Assembly: GCF_000226095.1 (NCBI RefSeq)
Contig: NC_016478.1
Coordinates: 3,710,001-3,774,000, forward strand
DNA from: Thermothelomyces thermophilus ATCC 42464
Lineage: Eukaryota > Ascomycota > Sordariomycetes > Sordariales > Chaetomiaceae
Direction of reading: 5' to 3'
Length of the DNA: 64,000 bases
In this document: one piece after another, positions 47,836-57,735 of the stretch
Layout: each line of letters begins with the position of its first letter
How positions within the stretch are numbered: the stretch's first letter is position 1
Position numbers and translations under genes: made by a program
The notes under the pieces: generated by a model
Told to the model about the DNA's origin: nothing
Database searches by the model: none
What the model saw: the letters and a program-made list of their open reading frames with translations, nothing else

Positions 47836-49035
47836 TATTAAGCAGCACCCGGACTAGTGGTACCTAACGAAGTGGAAGAGAAAGATGGGAAACTCTGGTA
47901 CCGAGGCAAGGCGTACATCTACGACAAAGATCAACAGCTGCGGATGATTCGAGAACTCTATGAGTCAAAACTCGGAGGACACAAAGGAGTCACGAAGACT
48001 GTCGCACAAGTCAAGAAACACTACGACTTTCCACAGTTAACGGCACGGGTCAAGGAAGTCGTACGGAACTGCGACATCTGCAATCGAAGCAAAACGGCAC
48101 GACACAAGCCGTATGGGCTACTTCAGCCACTACCAACAGCTGACAAACCATGGAGTTCAGTTACGATGGACTTCATTACGAAGCTGCCAGAATCTAAGGA
48201 CACGGCTATAGGAGTAATCTACGATAGTATTCTTACTATAGTAGATCGCCTGACTAAGTGGGTATATTTCTTTCCCTATAAGGAGTCCTGGACAGCGGAA
48301 CAGTTGGCAGATGTGATCTATCGGCAAGTTACATCAGTGTATGCTTGGCCGTAAGAATGGATCACCGACAGAGACACTAAGTTCGTATCGAAGTTCTGGC
48401 AAGCGTTAATGCAACGATTGGGCGTTAATAGCAAACTGTCAACGGCATATTACCTACAGACCGACGGACAAACGGAGCGACTAAACCAAATCGTCGAATA
48501 GTATCTCCGTTCTTACGTCAACTACCAGTAAAACGACTAGGTTATGCTGTTGCCAATAGTACAACTCGCCTACAACACAACGCCAACAGAAACGACCAAA
48601 GTTACACCGTTCTTTGCGAACTACGGATACAAAGCAGACCTTAGGCAAGGACCAGAGGTCATAGTGCCAAGAGCAGTAGTTAAAGTAGAACAGATGCATG
48701 TACTGTACGAGAAGCTCAAGAAGGAACTCGAGTTTGTCAAAACCAGAATGAAGAACTACTATAACAAACACAGGCTCAAGGGACCTTACCTAGAGAGGGG
48801 AGACAAAGTCTACCTGATCGCACGAAACTTGCGAACCAAACGACTAAGCACAAAGCTAGACTTTAAGAAGGTCGGACCCTTCGTTATCAAAGAACGAATT
48901 TCGACATCTAACTACCGACTATCGTTACCGTCATCTATATGACTACAGACGGATGTTTTTCATATTTCACTTCTCGAACCAGCACCAAAAAACGCCAAGG
49001 TTGCTACGTATATCGAAGCAGAGGACGAAGAGGAA

Positions 49036-49190
49036 GAATGGGACGTCGAAGAAATTCTGGATTCACGTATTATTAACAGGGAACTGCAGTACCTGGTCAA
49101 ATGGCTTGATTTTGGACTAGAGGACAACTCATGGGAACTAGTCAAGAATTTAAACTGCCCTAAGAAACTGGAACAGTTCCACCGGCAGAA
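49036..49190 (+). other. E8 pol: C-terminal chromodomain
   Basis: The sequence WDVEEILDSR, then QYLVKWLDFG, then NSWELVKNLNCPKKLEQF shows the chromodomain pattern with its aromatic cage positions (W, W, W here). In chromoviruses this domain reads methylated H3K9 and directs integration. Here it is consistent with nesting into already RIP-treated copies. Confidence 0.88.
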
Positions 49191-49797
49191 TCCGGATCGA
49201 CTAAAGGAAAACCCGGGACAGAACCAAAGACGGCGCCCTAGTCGATAGCATCGACGGCATCATTAATCTGTGACGAGGGCATAGCAGGCGTCTCTTGCCG
49301 CTCAACCTCCTCCAACTCGTCCAAGGTCGATAGACCACGCGCTACCATGTCGGTACCTTTCTCTACCAAAAACTCCTTCTGCTGACGAAGACGCCGGAGC
49401 CGTGTAAGCTTTTCGGACAACTCGCGCTAGGCTTCTTCCAGACGGCGTTAAGATTTATCTAGCTCAAGTTTAGCACGACGTTTAGTATCCTTGATACGAC
49501 GCTGCTCCTAGAGAATGCGATCTACTAGAACGAACATTAGGAATTACATTCAAAGGAAAAAAAAAAAAAAGAAAAGGAGACGTGCTTATAGGAAGAAAGC
49601 GGTATGCCAGAGCTATCGTAAGAACGACCTCGACGAACGCAGGCTTCGTAACGCTTCGTACGCGTGATCATTTTGCAAACGAGGCCTTGCGACGCGTACC
49701 AAGAGCAAGGTATAACGATAAAACCGTTCTTAGCGATGTTCTAAGCAAGGGAAGCACGGTAACGTGTAGAATGTGACTTCCGTTTCTCTATCGGCAT
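49160..49797 (-). pseudogene. E8 antisense gene: Zn(2)Cys(6)-like plus coiled coil, two exons
   Basis: Exon 1 is 49797-49590 (208 nt). Six ligand positions at residues 31, 34, 41, 50, 53 and 60 read C,Y,C,Y,C,Y: spacing CX2CX6CX8CX2CX6C, the Zn(2)Cys(6) pattern. A basic VRRGRS segment follows. The intron (49589-49525, 65 bp) has a long T tract, a cctaatg branch-like site and acceptor ttctag; the donor reads ATAAGC where E4 has GTAAGT, fitting RIP. Exon 2 joins in phase 1 and encodes a coiled coil (KLTRLRRLRQQKEF and onward, open at 49420-49241). TAG at 49238 aligns with Trp in E5; the next stop is 49160. It overlaps the 3' end of pol tail to tail. Confidence 0.72.
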
Positions 49798-49888
49798 TTT
49801 GTCAACATGGCGACCGCGACGCAGAAACAGGGAGAATGCAGTACTTACAAGCGAAGGGTTGTTAGCGCTATTTGAAACGGCCTAAGAG

Positions 49889-49907
49889 GGCTTTCGGGTC
49901 GAAAGCC
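49889..49907 (+). other. E8 conserved hairpin next to the polypurine tract
   Basis: GGCTTTC, loop gggtc and GAAAGCC form a 7-bp stem, extendable by two pairs. It lies in a block shared by all copies just before the PPT. In E3 the stem sequence differs (GTCTTT/AAAGAC, 15998-16017) but pairing is kept. Confidence 0.62.
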
Positions 49908-49909
49908 TT

Positions 49910-49919
49910 GAAGGAGGGG
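49910..49919 (+). promoter_or_regulatory. E8 polypurine tract
   Basis: gaaggagggg lies five bases before the 3' LTR, in the position of the plus-strand primer. Equivalent tracts precede the other 3' LTRs. Confidence 0.75.
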
Positions 49920-49924
49920 CATCG

Positions 49925-50372
49925 TGTCATGAATAAGCACATGGGCGGCCTGGCAGGCTGCAGCCAGGACGCGGGACATTCTGATAGCTAATCACTTGAC
50001 GGACCAATCACAAGATTATCACCGCCAAGACTAAGGTCTTCACTGGTGATAATAACATGTCACCGTCGATAACGCAGAATCACGAAGTGAAAGGAGAAGT
50101 GGTACTGGTGATAACTATTGAAGAAGGACAGATAATTGTGTATATATAGCTAGCTAGTCACTCGTTATGGTGGACTCTGGGAGTTCACTAGTGGTAACAA
50201 TCACAATCACAGTACTCATACCAAGTATTGCTGATTACTGTGAGAGACAACTCTAAGTGTTGTTGTGAACCCTTTGGCTTCACCGAATCCCTCAGACGAC
50301 CTGCCTGCTTGTCCCGCTCAATCCACCTCCGTCTGGACCCTTTTAGAAGAAGTCTGAGTTGGGTTCGTCACA
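49925..50372 (+). repeat. E8 3' LTR
   Basis: This 448-bp LTR is the partner of 42781-43228. The 17 transitions between the two lie mainly in CpA/TpG contexts; the one transversion is cagaag versus cacaag. Both LTRs have been hit by RIP. Confidence 0.97.
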
Positions 50373-50377
50373 CTTCT

Positions 50378-51287
50378 TCTAGTCTTGCTTTTACGTTATA
50401 TCTATATCTATAGCTCTAGGGTACGTCCCGTACGAGGTACTAATGTATACTTGCTTTTTCTTATTATTAGCCTTAATTACGGTTCTATTTATTTGTCTTT
50501 GTTTCTATTGCTCTTGTATATAGAGTCGATTATCGATTCTAATGGCCTATATAATATATTTGTCTAGGGTCTTAGGCCGATTATACTTATATAGCTTATC
50601 TTTAACCTTTTCCTTTAAGCCGTTATAGAATAGTTATATTAACGCCTCGTTATTAAGCTAAGACTTAAATATGTCCTATCTAAACTATATAGTATAGGAA
50701 GCTACCGACCTGTTCTGTCGGAGATTAGCGAGTCTTTCTTATATATAAATCTTCTTGTCTTTATTGCTAAAAACCTTCCGAAGCTCTTCTTCGAAACGGT
50801 TATAAGATTGGAAGACTGCCTATATAAACACGTCTCGGTCGTCTTTGTCTTCCTTAGTGAGATAGTCGTTCTATATAGGCTTAAACTATCTAAGTACCTT
50901 ACCCTCTAGTCTTATAGCTATATAGAGGACTTTGGCTTTATCATCTAGAAACTTGTTATTGTTAAGCCGAAAGTAAGATTAGAGGTTTGTTAGGAATCCT
51001 GCGAGATCCTCCTTAGTTCCTCCGTATTTATTAGGTAGTTCGATCTTGATACGGCTCGCTTTAGCAGTCTCGAGCGCTTCGATTTTGGCGTAGGCCTTGT
51101 TAACCAGTTTCTATAAGTACTTTTCGCCGTTCTCGAGTTCCTTAATTTAGGCTTAAGTAACCTTATCTCTCTAGTCTAACTCCTAGATCTGCTGCTAGAG
51201 TTAACCAAGCTAGGCGAGCAGCTATTCGGCCGTGACGTTAGTAGCTATGTCGATATCGAGGTCGAGGTTACCTCCGTTCTGAACCAT
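50378..51287 (-). pseudogene. E4 gag, 5' part (N-terminus and capsid)
   Basis: It begins with an intact ATG at 51287 and covers the N-terminal region and capsid domain up to the E8 insertion. It continues at 42780. TAG/TAA stops are at Gln positions. Confidence 0.85.
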
Positions 51288-51301
51288 GATAGAACAAAGG
51301 G

Positions 51302-51312
51302 AGTGGTAACAA
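51302..51312 (-). promoter_or_regulatory. E4 candidate self-priming primer-binding site
   Basis: On the minus strand it reads ttgttaccact, the exact complement of agtggtaacaa in the E4 LTR (left copy). All 11 bases pair. Confidence 0.72.
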
Positions 51313-51314
51313 TA

Positions 51315-51733
51315 TATAACGAACCTAGCTTAGACTTCTTCTGAAAGGGTTCAGACGAAGGTAGATTGAGTAGGATAGGTAGGCAGGTCGTCTAAGGGAT
51401 TTGGTAAAGCTAAAGGGTTTATAATAACACTTAGAGTTGTCTCTTATAGTAATTAGCAATACTAGGTATAAGTACTATGATTGTAATTGTTACTACTGGT
51501 GAACTCTAGAGTCTACTATAATGAGTGACTATCTATATGTATATATAATCCTAGTGATTACTCGTGATTATAGTGATTGTAAGTGATCGTATGGTGATGA
51601 TCACCCTGATCGCTGGTGAGCGTAGTGATCACTGTGCTTCCCTATGTTGTGATTGGTCCTTTCGTTCCTTTGGCTTGATTGGCCTATCTGTGCCGGTGGC
51701 TTAGGTGGCATCTGCATGTATATTTCCGTGATA
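51315..51733 (-). repeat. E4 5' LTR
   Basis: This 419-bp LTR is the partner of 29111-29529, with more C-to-T changes in the TGATC array. The duplication tagag follows at 51734. Confidence 0.93.
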
Positions 51734-52538
51734 TAGAGGGAAGAAGTTATTCTTATATATCCTTAAACATCTAGATAAACAAACCGAGAACTCGGGCCTA
51801 GTAGGTAACTATAGTGTAAATCTACTAACTAAACGGACTACTATTATTGATTTCCGCGAAAACCGGGTGTAACCGCTTTACTAGAGCTCCCTTATAGGTA
51901 TAGAAGAATTCTATATAGGTAAGAGCAAGTCTTGGGATTCTAAACATCCGCTTTAAGGCATTAGGATTAGGGTTTAGCTCCTAGCGAATATATAGGACTA
52001 CCTATATCTTAGGGTGCTTAATGAAGAAGAATCTATAGTATAAAAGGAACAGTTTGTACTAGTATTATATCGAGGCTACCTCTAGATAATCTAAAGGCAT
52101 TAGGAGATCTTCCGGGTAAGCTGCTCTTACTACCTATACAAACTTAGGAGGCGCTAGGAACCGATTATCCTAGGTAGTTATTAAATCTACCGGCTAGTTA
52201 GTTATCGAGAGAAGTATAGGCCTAGTATCCTTATTAATTTCCATATCTTCCTAGATAGAGGATTTATATCTTTAGTACTTAACTCTTTTAGTGGATATAG
52301 TGGTCGAACTTGCTTATAAGAGCTTATAGTAAGTTCGAAAGGGAAATAATATAGGAAGAAGCAGTACTAGCTATCTAAGTAGAGGAAGATAATTATAAGT
52401 AAGAGTTAGTTAGAAGGGTAGAAAAATAGGAAGAGGTTTAAGGAGAAATAGGGGATACTTATCCTTTAAATGATTTAATAGTTAGGGCATTAGAACTATT
52501 AGACTTCTATTTGAAGAAGGTATACCTAGGCTAAAATG

Positions 52539-52556
52539 ACCTATTATATAATAGGT
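52539..52556. repeat. Perfect 18-bp palindrome
   Basis: ACCTATTATATAATAGGT equals its own reverse complement. It lies 39 bp before the larger inverted repeat at 52595. Confidence 0.8.
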
Positions 52557-52594
52557 TATATTCCTTTATTACCACTAGATAAAACGTAAGTTAA

Positions 52595-52627
52595 GGTCAT
52601 TCTTTAAGGTTATAATAAAGAATGACC
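52595..52627. repeat. 12-bp inverted repeat with 9-bp loop
   Basis: The arms GGTCATTCTTTA and TAAAGAATGACC match perfectly. Survival in RIP-treated DNA suggests either chance AT-richness or a transcription-related hairpin. Confidence 0.75.
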
Positions 52628-52820
52628 TAGTTATATAGAGGCTAACGTAGTTACCTATCGGATAGCACTAGAACCGATAAATATAGCCTAGAATAGCCAG
52701 ATAAGGAAGGTATCTAGGAGGAACTAGAAAGTCTATAAATACCCCTAACTTAACCCTCCTCCTCTCTCTCTTTTCTATAACTAATAACTATAAACTACAA
52801 ATCGCTAACTTATAAAAACG

Positions 52821-53279
52821 TATGACGAACCTAGCTTAGACTTCTTCTAAAAGGGTTTAGACAGAGGTAAATTAAGTAGGACAAGCGTATAGGTCGTCTA
52901 AGGGATTCGGTGAAGCCAAAGGGTTTACAACAACACTAGAGTTATCTCCTATAATAGTTAGCGATACTTAGTATAAGTACGTGTAATTATAGGTTAGGTT
53001 ACTATCACTAGTGAACTCCTAGAGTCTACTATAACGAGTGACTATTTATATATATATATACTTTTGCCGATCGCTTATAGTCCCTTTCTATCCTGCCCTT
53101 GGATCGCCTTAGGTAGCTAGCTATCCTTCGCTATCTTTCCCTTTTTAGCAATCGTTCGCCCATGGTAGCCCGCGCTCCCTAGCGATCCCATGTCAGCCTC
53201 GCTTCGTGCCCTTCTTGATTGGTGGCTCATTCAGCCTTCTATGCCCCACCGGGTCGCGGTATATAGTTAGCTCGTGACA
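52821..53279 (-). repeat. E5 3' LTR
   Basis: This 459-bp LTR is in reverse orientation. U3 has GGATCGC at 53101-53107 and GCGATCC at 53182-53188 as an inverted pair, plus repeated CTATC motifs in between. R-U5 is the shared type. Confidence 0.93.
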
Positions 53280-53395
53280 CGATGCCCCCTCTTTAGGGCT
53301 TTCGACCCGAAAGCTTCTTATAACTTGTTTTAAATACCACTAACACCCCCTTTTTCCAGTAGGTAACGTCCTTCTTCTGCTAACTTCCTTTTGTT

Positions 53396-54056
53396 ATAGC
53401 TGATCGTGTTCCTAGGAATCGTCGCGATCTTAAACGCGAATGATACGCTATTATAATTAAGATTAAGCAAGAGGGTTACAAGGTTACTATACTTTACAAG
53501 CATTATTAGAATATAAAGCTACAAAAGCATTATATAATAATAGAGGGTTTAAACAAATGTCAAAACTATATTTATATAGGCAAGAAGTGTAGTAGTCCGA
53601 ACATTGCAGATGCCTATAGGTTCCTCGTTTTTTTTTTTTTATAGTCTTAGGTGGCTAACTATCTTAGTCCTTTCGAATTTGTCAGAGCAGGAGAAGGTTT
53701 CGAGAGAGATTGCTAAGACCAAGGCACTGCTTGCTTAGACACTAAGCCGTTTAAGTCGATTACGTCGTTTATAGCAATCCCTGCGCGATCGTGGTACCGA
53801 AGTTTTCCGTTATGGCGTAGCTCGTCTAGAGGAGGAGGAAGAACCAGATACTCCTCTGCCGATATCGGAGACGCAGACCCTCGCGGGCTAGGCTTAGGCG
53901 TTAGGTGCTTTTGACGTATTCGATTGGGAGTCGATCGGGTTAGATCCCGGTCCTAATTCTAACGGGTTCCCCTCTTTTTCTATCAGGGAATAGGCTTCGG
54001 AGCCGGTTCTTATAGCCGGTTAGGATTCTGTCGGTAGAACTACTCTAGTTTCTTAG
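53396..54056 (+). pseudogene. E5 antisense gene: Zn(2)Cys(6)-like plus coiled coil, two exons
   Basis: Exon 1 is put at 53396 (ATA, formerly ATG) to 53615, 220 nt as in E7. Ligand positions read Y,Y,Y,C,Y,C with spacing X2-X8-X8-X2-X6. The intron (53616-53667) has a T tract, a perfect GCTAAC branch site and acceptor cttag; the donor GT has become AT. Exon 2 in phase 1 encodes a coiled coil, an acidic EEEEEP segment, then DWESIGLDPG, whose Trp is intact, and ends at the shared TAG 54054-54056 inside the end of pol. This copy shows that the antisense frame ran well into pol. Confidence 0.65.
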
Positions 54057-57000
54057 GGTAATTTAGGTTCTTAACAGGTTCCTATAAGTTGTCTTCTAGT
54101 CCGAAATCAAGCTATTTAACTAGATACTATAGTTCTCCGTTAATAGTACATAAATCGAGAATTTCTTTGACGTCCTATTCTTCCTCTTTATCCTTTACTT
54201 CGATGTATATAATAACCTTAGTGTTCTTTGGTGCTGGTTCGAGAAGTGAAATATAAAAAATATCCGTCCGTAGTCGTATAGATAATAGTAACAATAGTTA
54301 GTAGTTAGATGTCGAAATTCGTTCGTTAATAATAAAGGGTCCGACCTTCTTAAAGTCTAGCTTCGTGCTTGGTCGTTTAGTTTATAAGTTTTATATAATT
54401 AGGTAGACTTTGTCTCCTCTTTCTAGGCAAGGTCCTTCGAGCCTATATTTATTATAGTAGTTCTTTATTCTAGTTCTGACAAACTTAAGTTCCTTTTTAA
54501 GCTTCTTGTATAGTACATACATTTGTTCTGCTTTGACTACTACTCTCGGTACTATAACCTCTAGTCCTTGCCTAAGGTCTACTTTATATCTATAGTTCGC
54601 GAAGAACGGTATAACTTTGGTCGTTTCCGTTAGTGTTATATTATAAGCGAGTTATACTATTAGTAATAGCATAACCTAGTTATCTTGCTAGTAGTTAACG
54701 TAAGAACGAAGGTACTACTTGATAACTTGGTTTAGTCGTTCTGTTTGTCTATCGGTTTATAGGTAATATGCTGTTAATAGCTTGCTATTAACGCCTAATC
54801 GTTATATTAACGCTTACTAGAACTTCGATACAAACTTAGTATCTCTATTAGTGATCCATTCCTATAGCTAAGTGTATACTAATACGACTTGCCAATAGAT
54901 TACGTCTACTAGCTGTTTAGCTATCTAGGACTCCTTATAGGGAAAGAAGTATGCCTATTTAGTTAGGCGATCTACTATAGTAAAAATACTATCGTAGATT
55001 ACCCCTATAGCCATGTCCTTAGATTCTAGTAGTTTCGTAATAAAGTCTATTATAACTAAACTCTATAGTTTGTCGGCTGTTAATAGTGGCTAAAGTAGCC
55101 TATACGGCTTGTATTATGCCGTTTTGCTTCGATTACAGATATCGTAGCTCTATACGACTTCCTTAACTTATATCGTTAACTATAGAAAGTCATAGTGTTT
55201 CTTGACTTGTATAACAGTCTTTATAACTCCTTTATATCCTCCGAGTTTCGACTCGTAGAGTTCTCGAATTATTCGCAGCTATTAATCTTTGTCGTAGATA
55301 TACGCTTTGCTACGGTACTAGAGTTTCCTATCTTTTTCTTCTACTCCATCAGGTACTACTAGTCTAGGTGCTACTTAATACTATGTCTCGTTAATCCTTT
55401 CTTCTTGCAAGATTGCGTAGCATTCTAAGAACGAGTCAAGTGGATCGTCTTCCATAGGTGTCTACGTTTCGTAATATAGTATCCTATCTATTTATTCCTT
55501 AAATAATAGTAGCATTATTTCTATTTATCCTTCTGTATAATCTGTTTATTAGCTTAAGGCATCTGCTTATACATTCTCTTTACCCTTCTTATAGCAGATC
55601 TCAAAATTAAATTCTATAAGGAATTCTACCTATTATATTTGTCATCTGTTAAGCTCCTTCGTTATTGTAAAGTATCGTAAATTCTTATAATCTATATATA
55701 CTTATACTAGTTCGATCGTACCACTAAGGTATAGTCACTATTCCTTAAAAGCTTCGACAATCATAAGTAGTTCCTTATTGTAGATCAGATAATTAAGACA
55801 TAGTCTATTAAGCTTCCTTAAAAAGAAGGCTATAGGATGTAGCTTCCCTTGTTCGTCTCGTTATCCCAACTATCCTCCGATAGCGTAGTCTAAAGCGTCC
55901 GTTTCTACCTCAAATGGCTTCTTAGGGTCTAGCAGCACTAGTATTAGATCTTTAGTAATGGCGTTACGGATCTATATAAATGCTTGCTCGTGCTGTTCTT
56001 CCTATTAGAATTTAGCGTTCTTCTTAGTAAGTTTATACAAAGGTCGTACGATCGCTCTAAAGTTCCTAATAAACATCCGGTAGAAGTTCGTAAATCTGAT
56101 GAAACTTCGTACTTCTATAACTAACGTCGGTCGTAGCTAATCCTTGATAGCTTTAACCTTTGAAGGTTCTATCTAGATTTGTCCTAGGGATATTTTGTAT
56201 CCTAAAAACACCGTCTTTGTAACGTGGAATTCGCTCTTTTCCTTATTAACTAATAGCTTATATATGTGTAACGTATCTAGTACTACTCTTATATGCTTCC
56301 GGTGTTTATCTATCGTTTTAGAGAAGATAAGTATATTATTAAGATAATATACTGTAAATTTGTCGAGGAAGGATCGGATAGCTTGATCAATTAGGGCTTA
56401 GAACGTTGCTAGCGCGTTTATAAGTCTAAATAGTATAACAAGGTACTTATAATAGCTATAGGGTATCCTAAAGGCCGTTTTCCACTTGTCGCCTTCTTTA
56501 ATCTATATATAGTTATAGGCTAATAGCAAGTCAAGATACGTAAAATATTAGGCTCCTGCTAACTAATCTCGGAGCCGTAAGATTAGTAATAATAGGTATT
56601 AGTTTTTCACGGTCTGTTTGTTAAGTTGCCAATAGTTAACGTATAACTATAGCTTTCCGTCTTTCTTAGGCACAAACAGGATTAGGTAGCCTACTAGCAA
56701 TGTCGACAGGCAGATATATCCTCTTTAAAGATTCTCCTCCAAATATCGCTTAAGTTCTTCGTTCTATATCTAGCTCGTATAGTAAATCTTGAAGAACTTT
56801 AGTTATACTCCTTCTTTAAGCTTGATCTTGTAATCCTATAGGCTATATTCTAGTAATCCTTCTAGATGCTTCGGTTCAAATGTTAGGTGTCCTTTATATT
56901 CCTTCGGTATTTTCCTAGTCTTGTCTCGTTTCTCAATTTTCTAATAGTATACAAACTTGGTTCCGTCTATAGCGATGCTAGCGATTTCTCCTATCTTAAC

Positions 57001-57735
57001 CTACTACTCTAGTTACAGTGCTCCGCATTTGTCAATAGAGAGAATAGCTATCGGCGGTTTAGCTCGTTCCTCCTATTGTAACGTTGGTATTATTATACCG
57101 CTTCTTCTAGAGTCCGTAGTGGTCTGCCTGCTACTATCTATCTCTTACGGTAGATCCGTAGGACATGCCTTCCCCTAAGCATCGTCTACTTATAATCCTT
57201 ACGTACTCCCTATCTCGCTAGTCGAATATGACTCTATTCGGGGTTATAGGTAGCTACTATTCTTCTAGCTAATATCTAGGTCGTAATCTTCATACTATAG
57301 TAATCTTAATATTATATCTTTATCGTTACCTATATCTACGATGCTAAATACGACTACTATAGTTTTCCCTGCTATAGTAATGTCGATTGGTTTGGTCTCC
57401 CTATATACCTATTATATTGGAAATGGCCCTTTGACTATACTATACTTCCGCTTTATTCTCTAGGGTATCTGTAGCTAATTTACAAGTATCGGCGAAATCA
57501 GGTTTATCTCTACTTTACTATCCATTAGTACGAGCATTTCATACTATTTCTATCATACTATTATCTATAATTGCTTATCTTGCCGTCATCGTCCAAAGAT
57601 TACGGCGATTTCCTATGTTTCTACCAGGAGGTCTCAATATAGTAGTCTCTTACGCTAGTTCCTCCTATACTACGTTACTACTCGCCGCTATACAGTCGTT
57701 AATAGTTTTCGGGCCCCTCAAAGGGCCCTAACCCG
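54050..57735 (-). pseudogene. E5 pol, RIP-degraded
   Basis: This minus-strand polyprotein runs from the slip site (complement of 57735-57741). Protease, RT, RNase H, integrase and chromodomain align with E8, with frequent stops. The C-terminal end is approximate because the tail differs between subfamilies. Confidence 0.84.

Larger units (their letters stand above)
45481..49248 (+). pseudogene. E8 pol polyprotein: PR, RT, RNase H, DD35E integrase, chromodomain
   Basis: This frame has no ATG start and would be reached by -1 frameshifting from gag. Residues counted from 45481: protease D-S-G-A at 72; RT with FVPKKDG and YLDD at 464 (46870-46881); RNase H with ETDASDYA at 611; integrase zinc-binding HHCC near 830-870; core D897, D963 and E999, a 35-residue D-E spacing; GPF motif near 1130; chromodomain about 1186-1236. 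The enzymes would copy RNA to cDNA and integrate it; the chromodomain would target silent chromatin. Open stretches remain at 47308-47835, 47857-48354 and 48544-48942. More than twelve in-frame stops exist. The final TAG may be a former Gln codon, since E4 has CAA there. Confidence 0.92.
42781..50372 (+). mobile_element. E8: youngest complete Ty3/gypsy chromovirus, nested in E4
   Basis: This 7592-bp copy has 448-bp LTRs and the exact duplication cttct (42776-42780 and 50373-50377). By hand alignment its LTRs differ at 18 of 448 positions, 17 of them transitions. It is the least damaged copy: RNase H and most of integrase remain open, and the frameshift signal is canonical. It is not intact, since gag and pol hold many TAG/TAA/TGA codons. 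Confidence 0.97.
29111..51733 (-). mobile_element. E4: Ty3/gypsy chromovirus, full length but split by E7 and E8
   Basis: Paired 419-bp LTRs (29111-29529 and 51315-51733) and the duplication cagag/tagag (29106-29110 and 51734-51738) define the ends. Without E7 and E8 it is about 7.5 kb. On the minus strand the order is 5' LTR (right), gag, pol, antisense gene, 3' LTR (left). Its gag keeps the ATG start (51287), and its antisense gene keeps a canonical GTAAGT donor, so it is useful for reading the ancestral state. Confidence 0.94.
51739..52820. other. Unassigned RIP-altered flank between E4 and E5
   Basis: No frame can be recognised. The right end looks promoter-like: a perfect palindrome (52539-52556), a 12-bp inverted repeat (52595-52627), tataaata at about 52735 and a pyrimidine-rich stretch (52750-52790). 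This fits an LTR or leader of the copia relic that continues after E5 at 60452, but LTR ends are not identified. Confidence 0.45.

Noticed and set aside
49238-49420. Treating the 60-codon antisense frame alone as the gene
   Set aside because: It is only part of exon 2; sister copies show an upstream exon with the Cys cluster and an intron in consistent phase.
49559-49576. Poly(A) run as the tail of a SINE or processed copy
   Set aside because: On the minus strand it is the T-rich tract of the antisense intron; E2 and E5 have the same tract at the same place.
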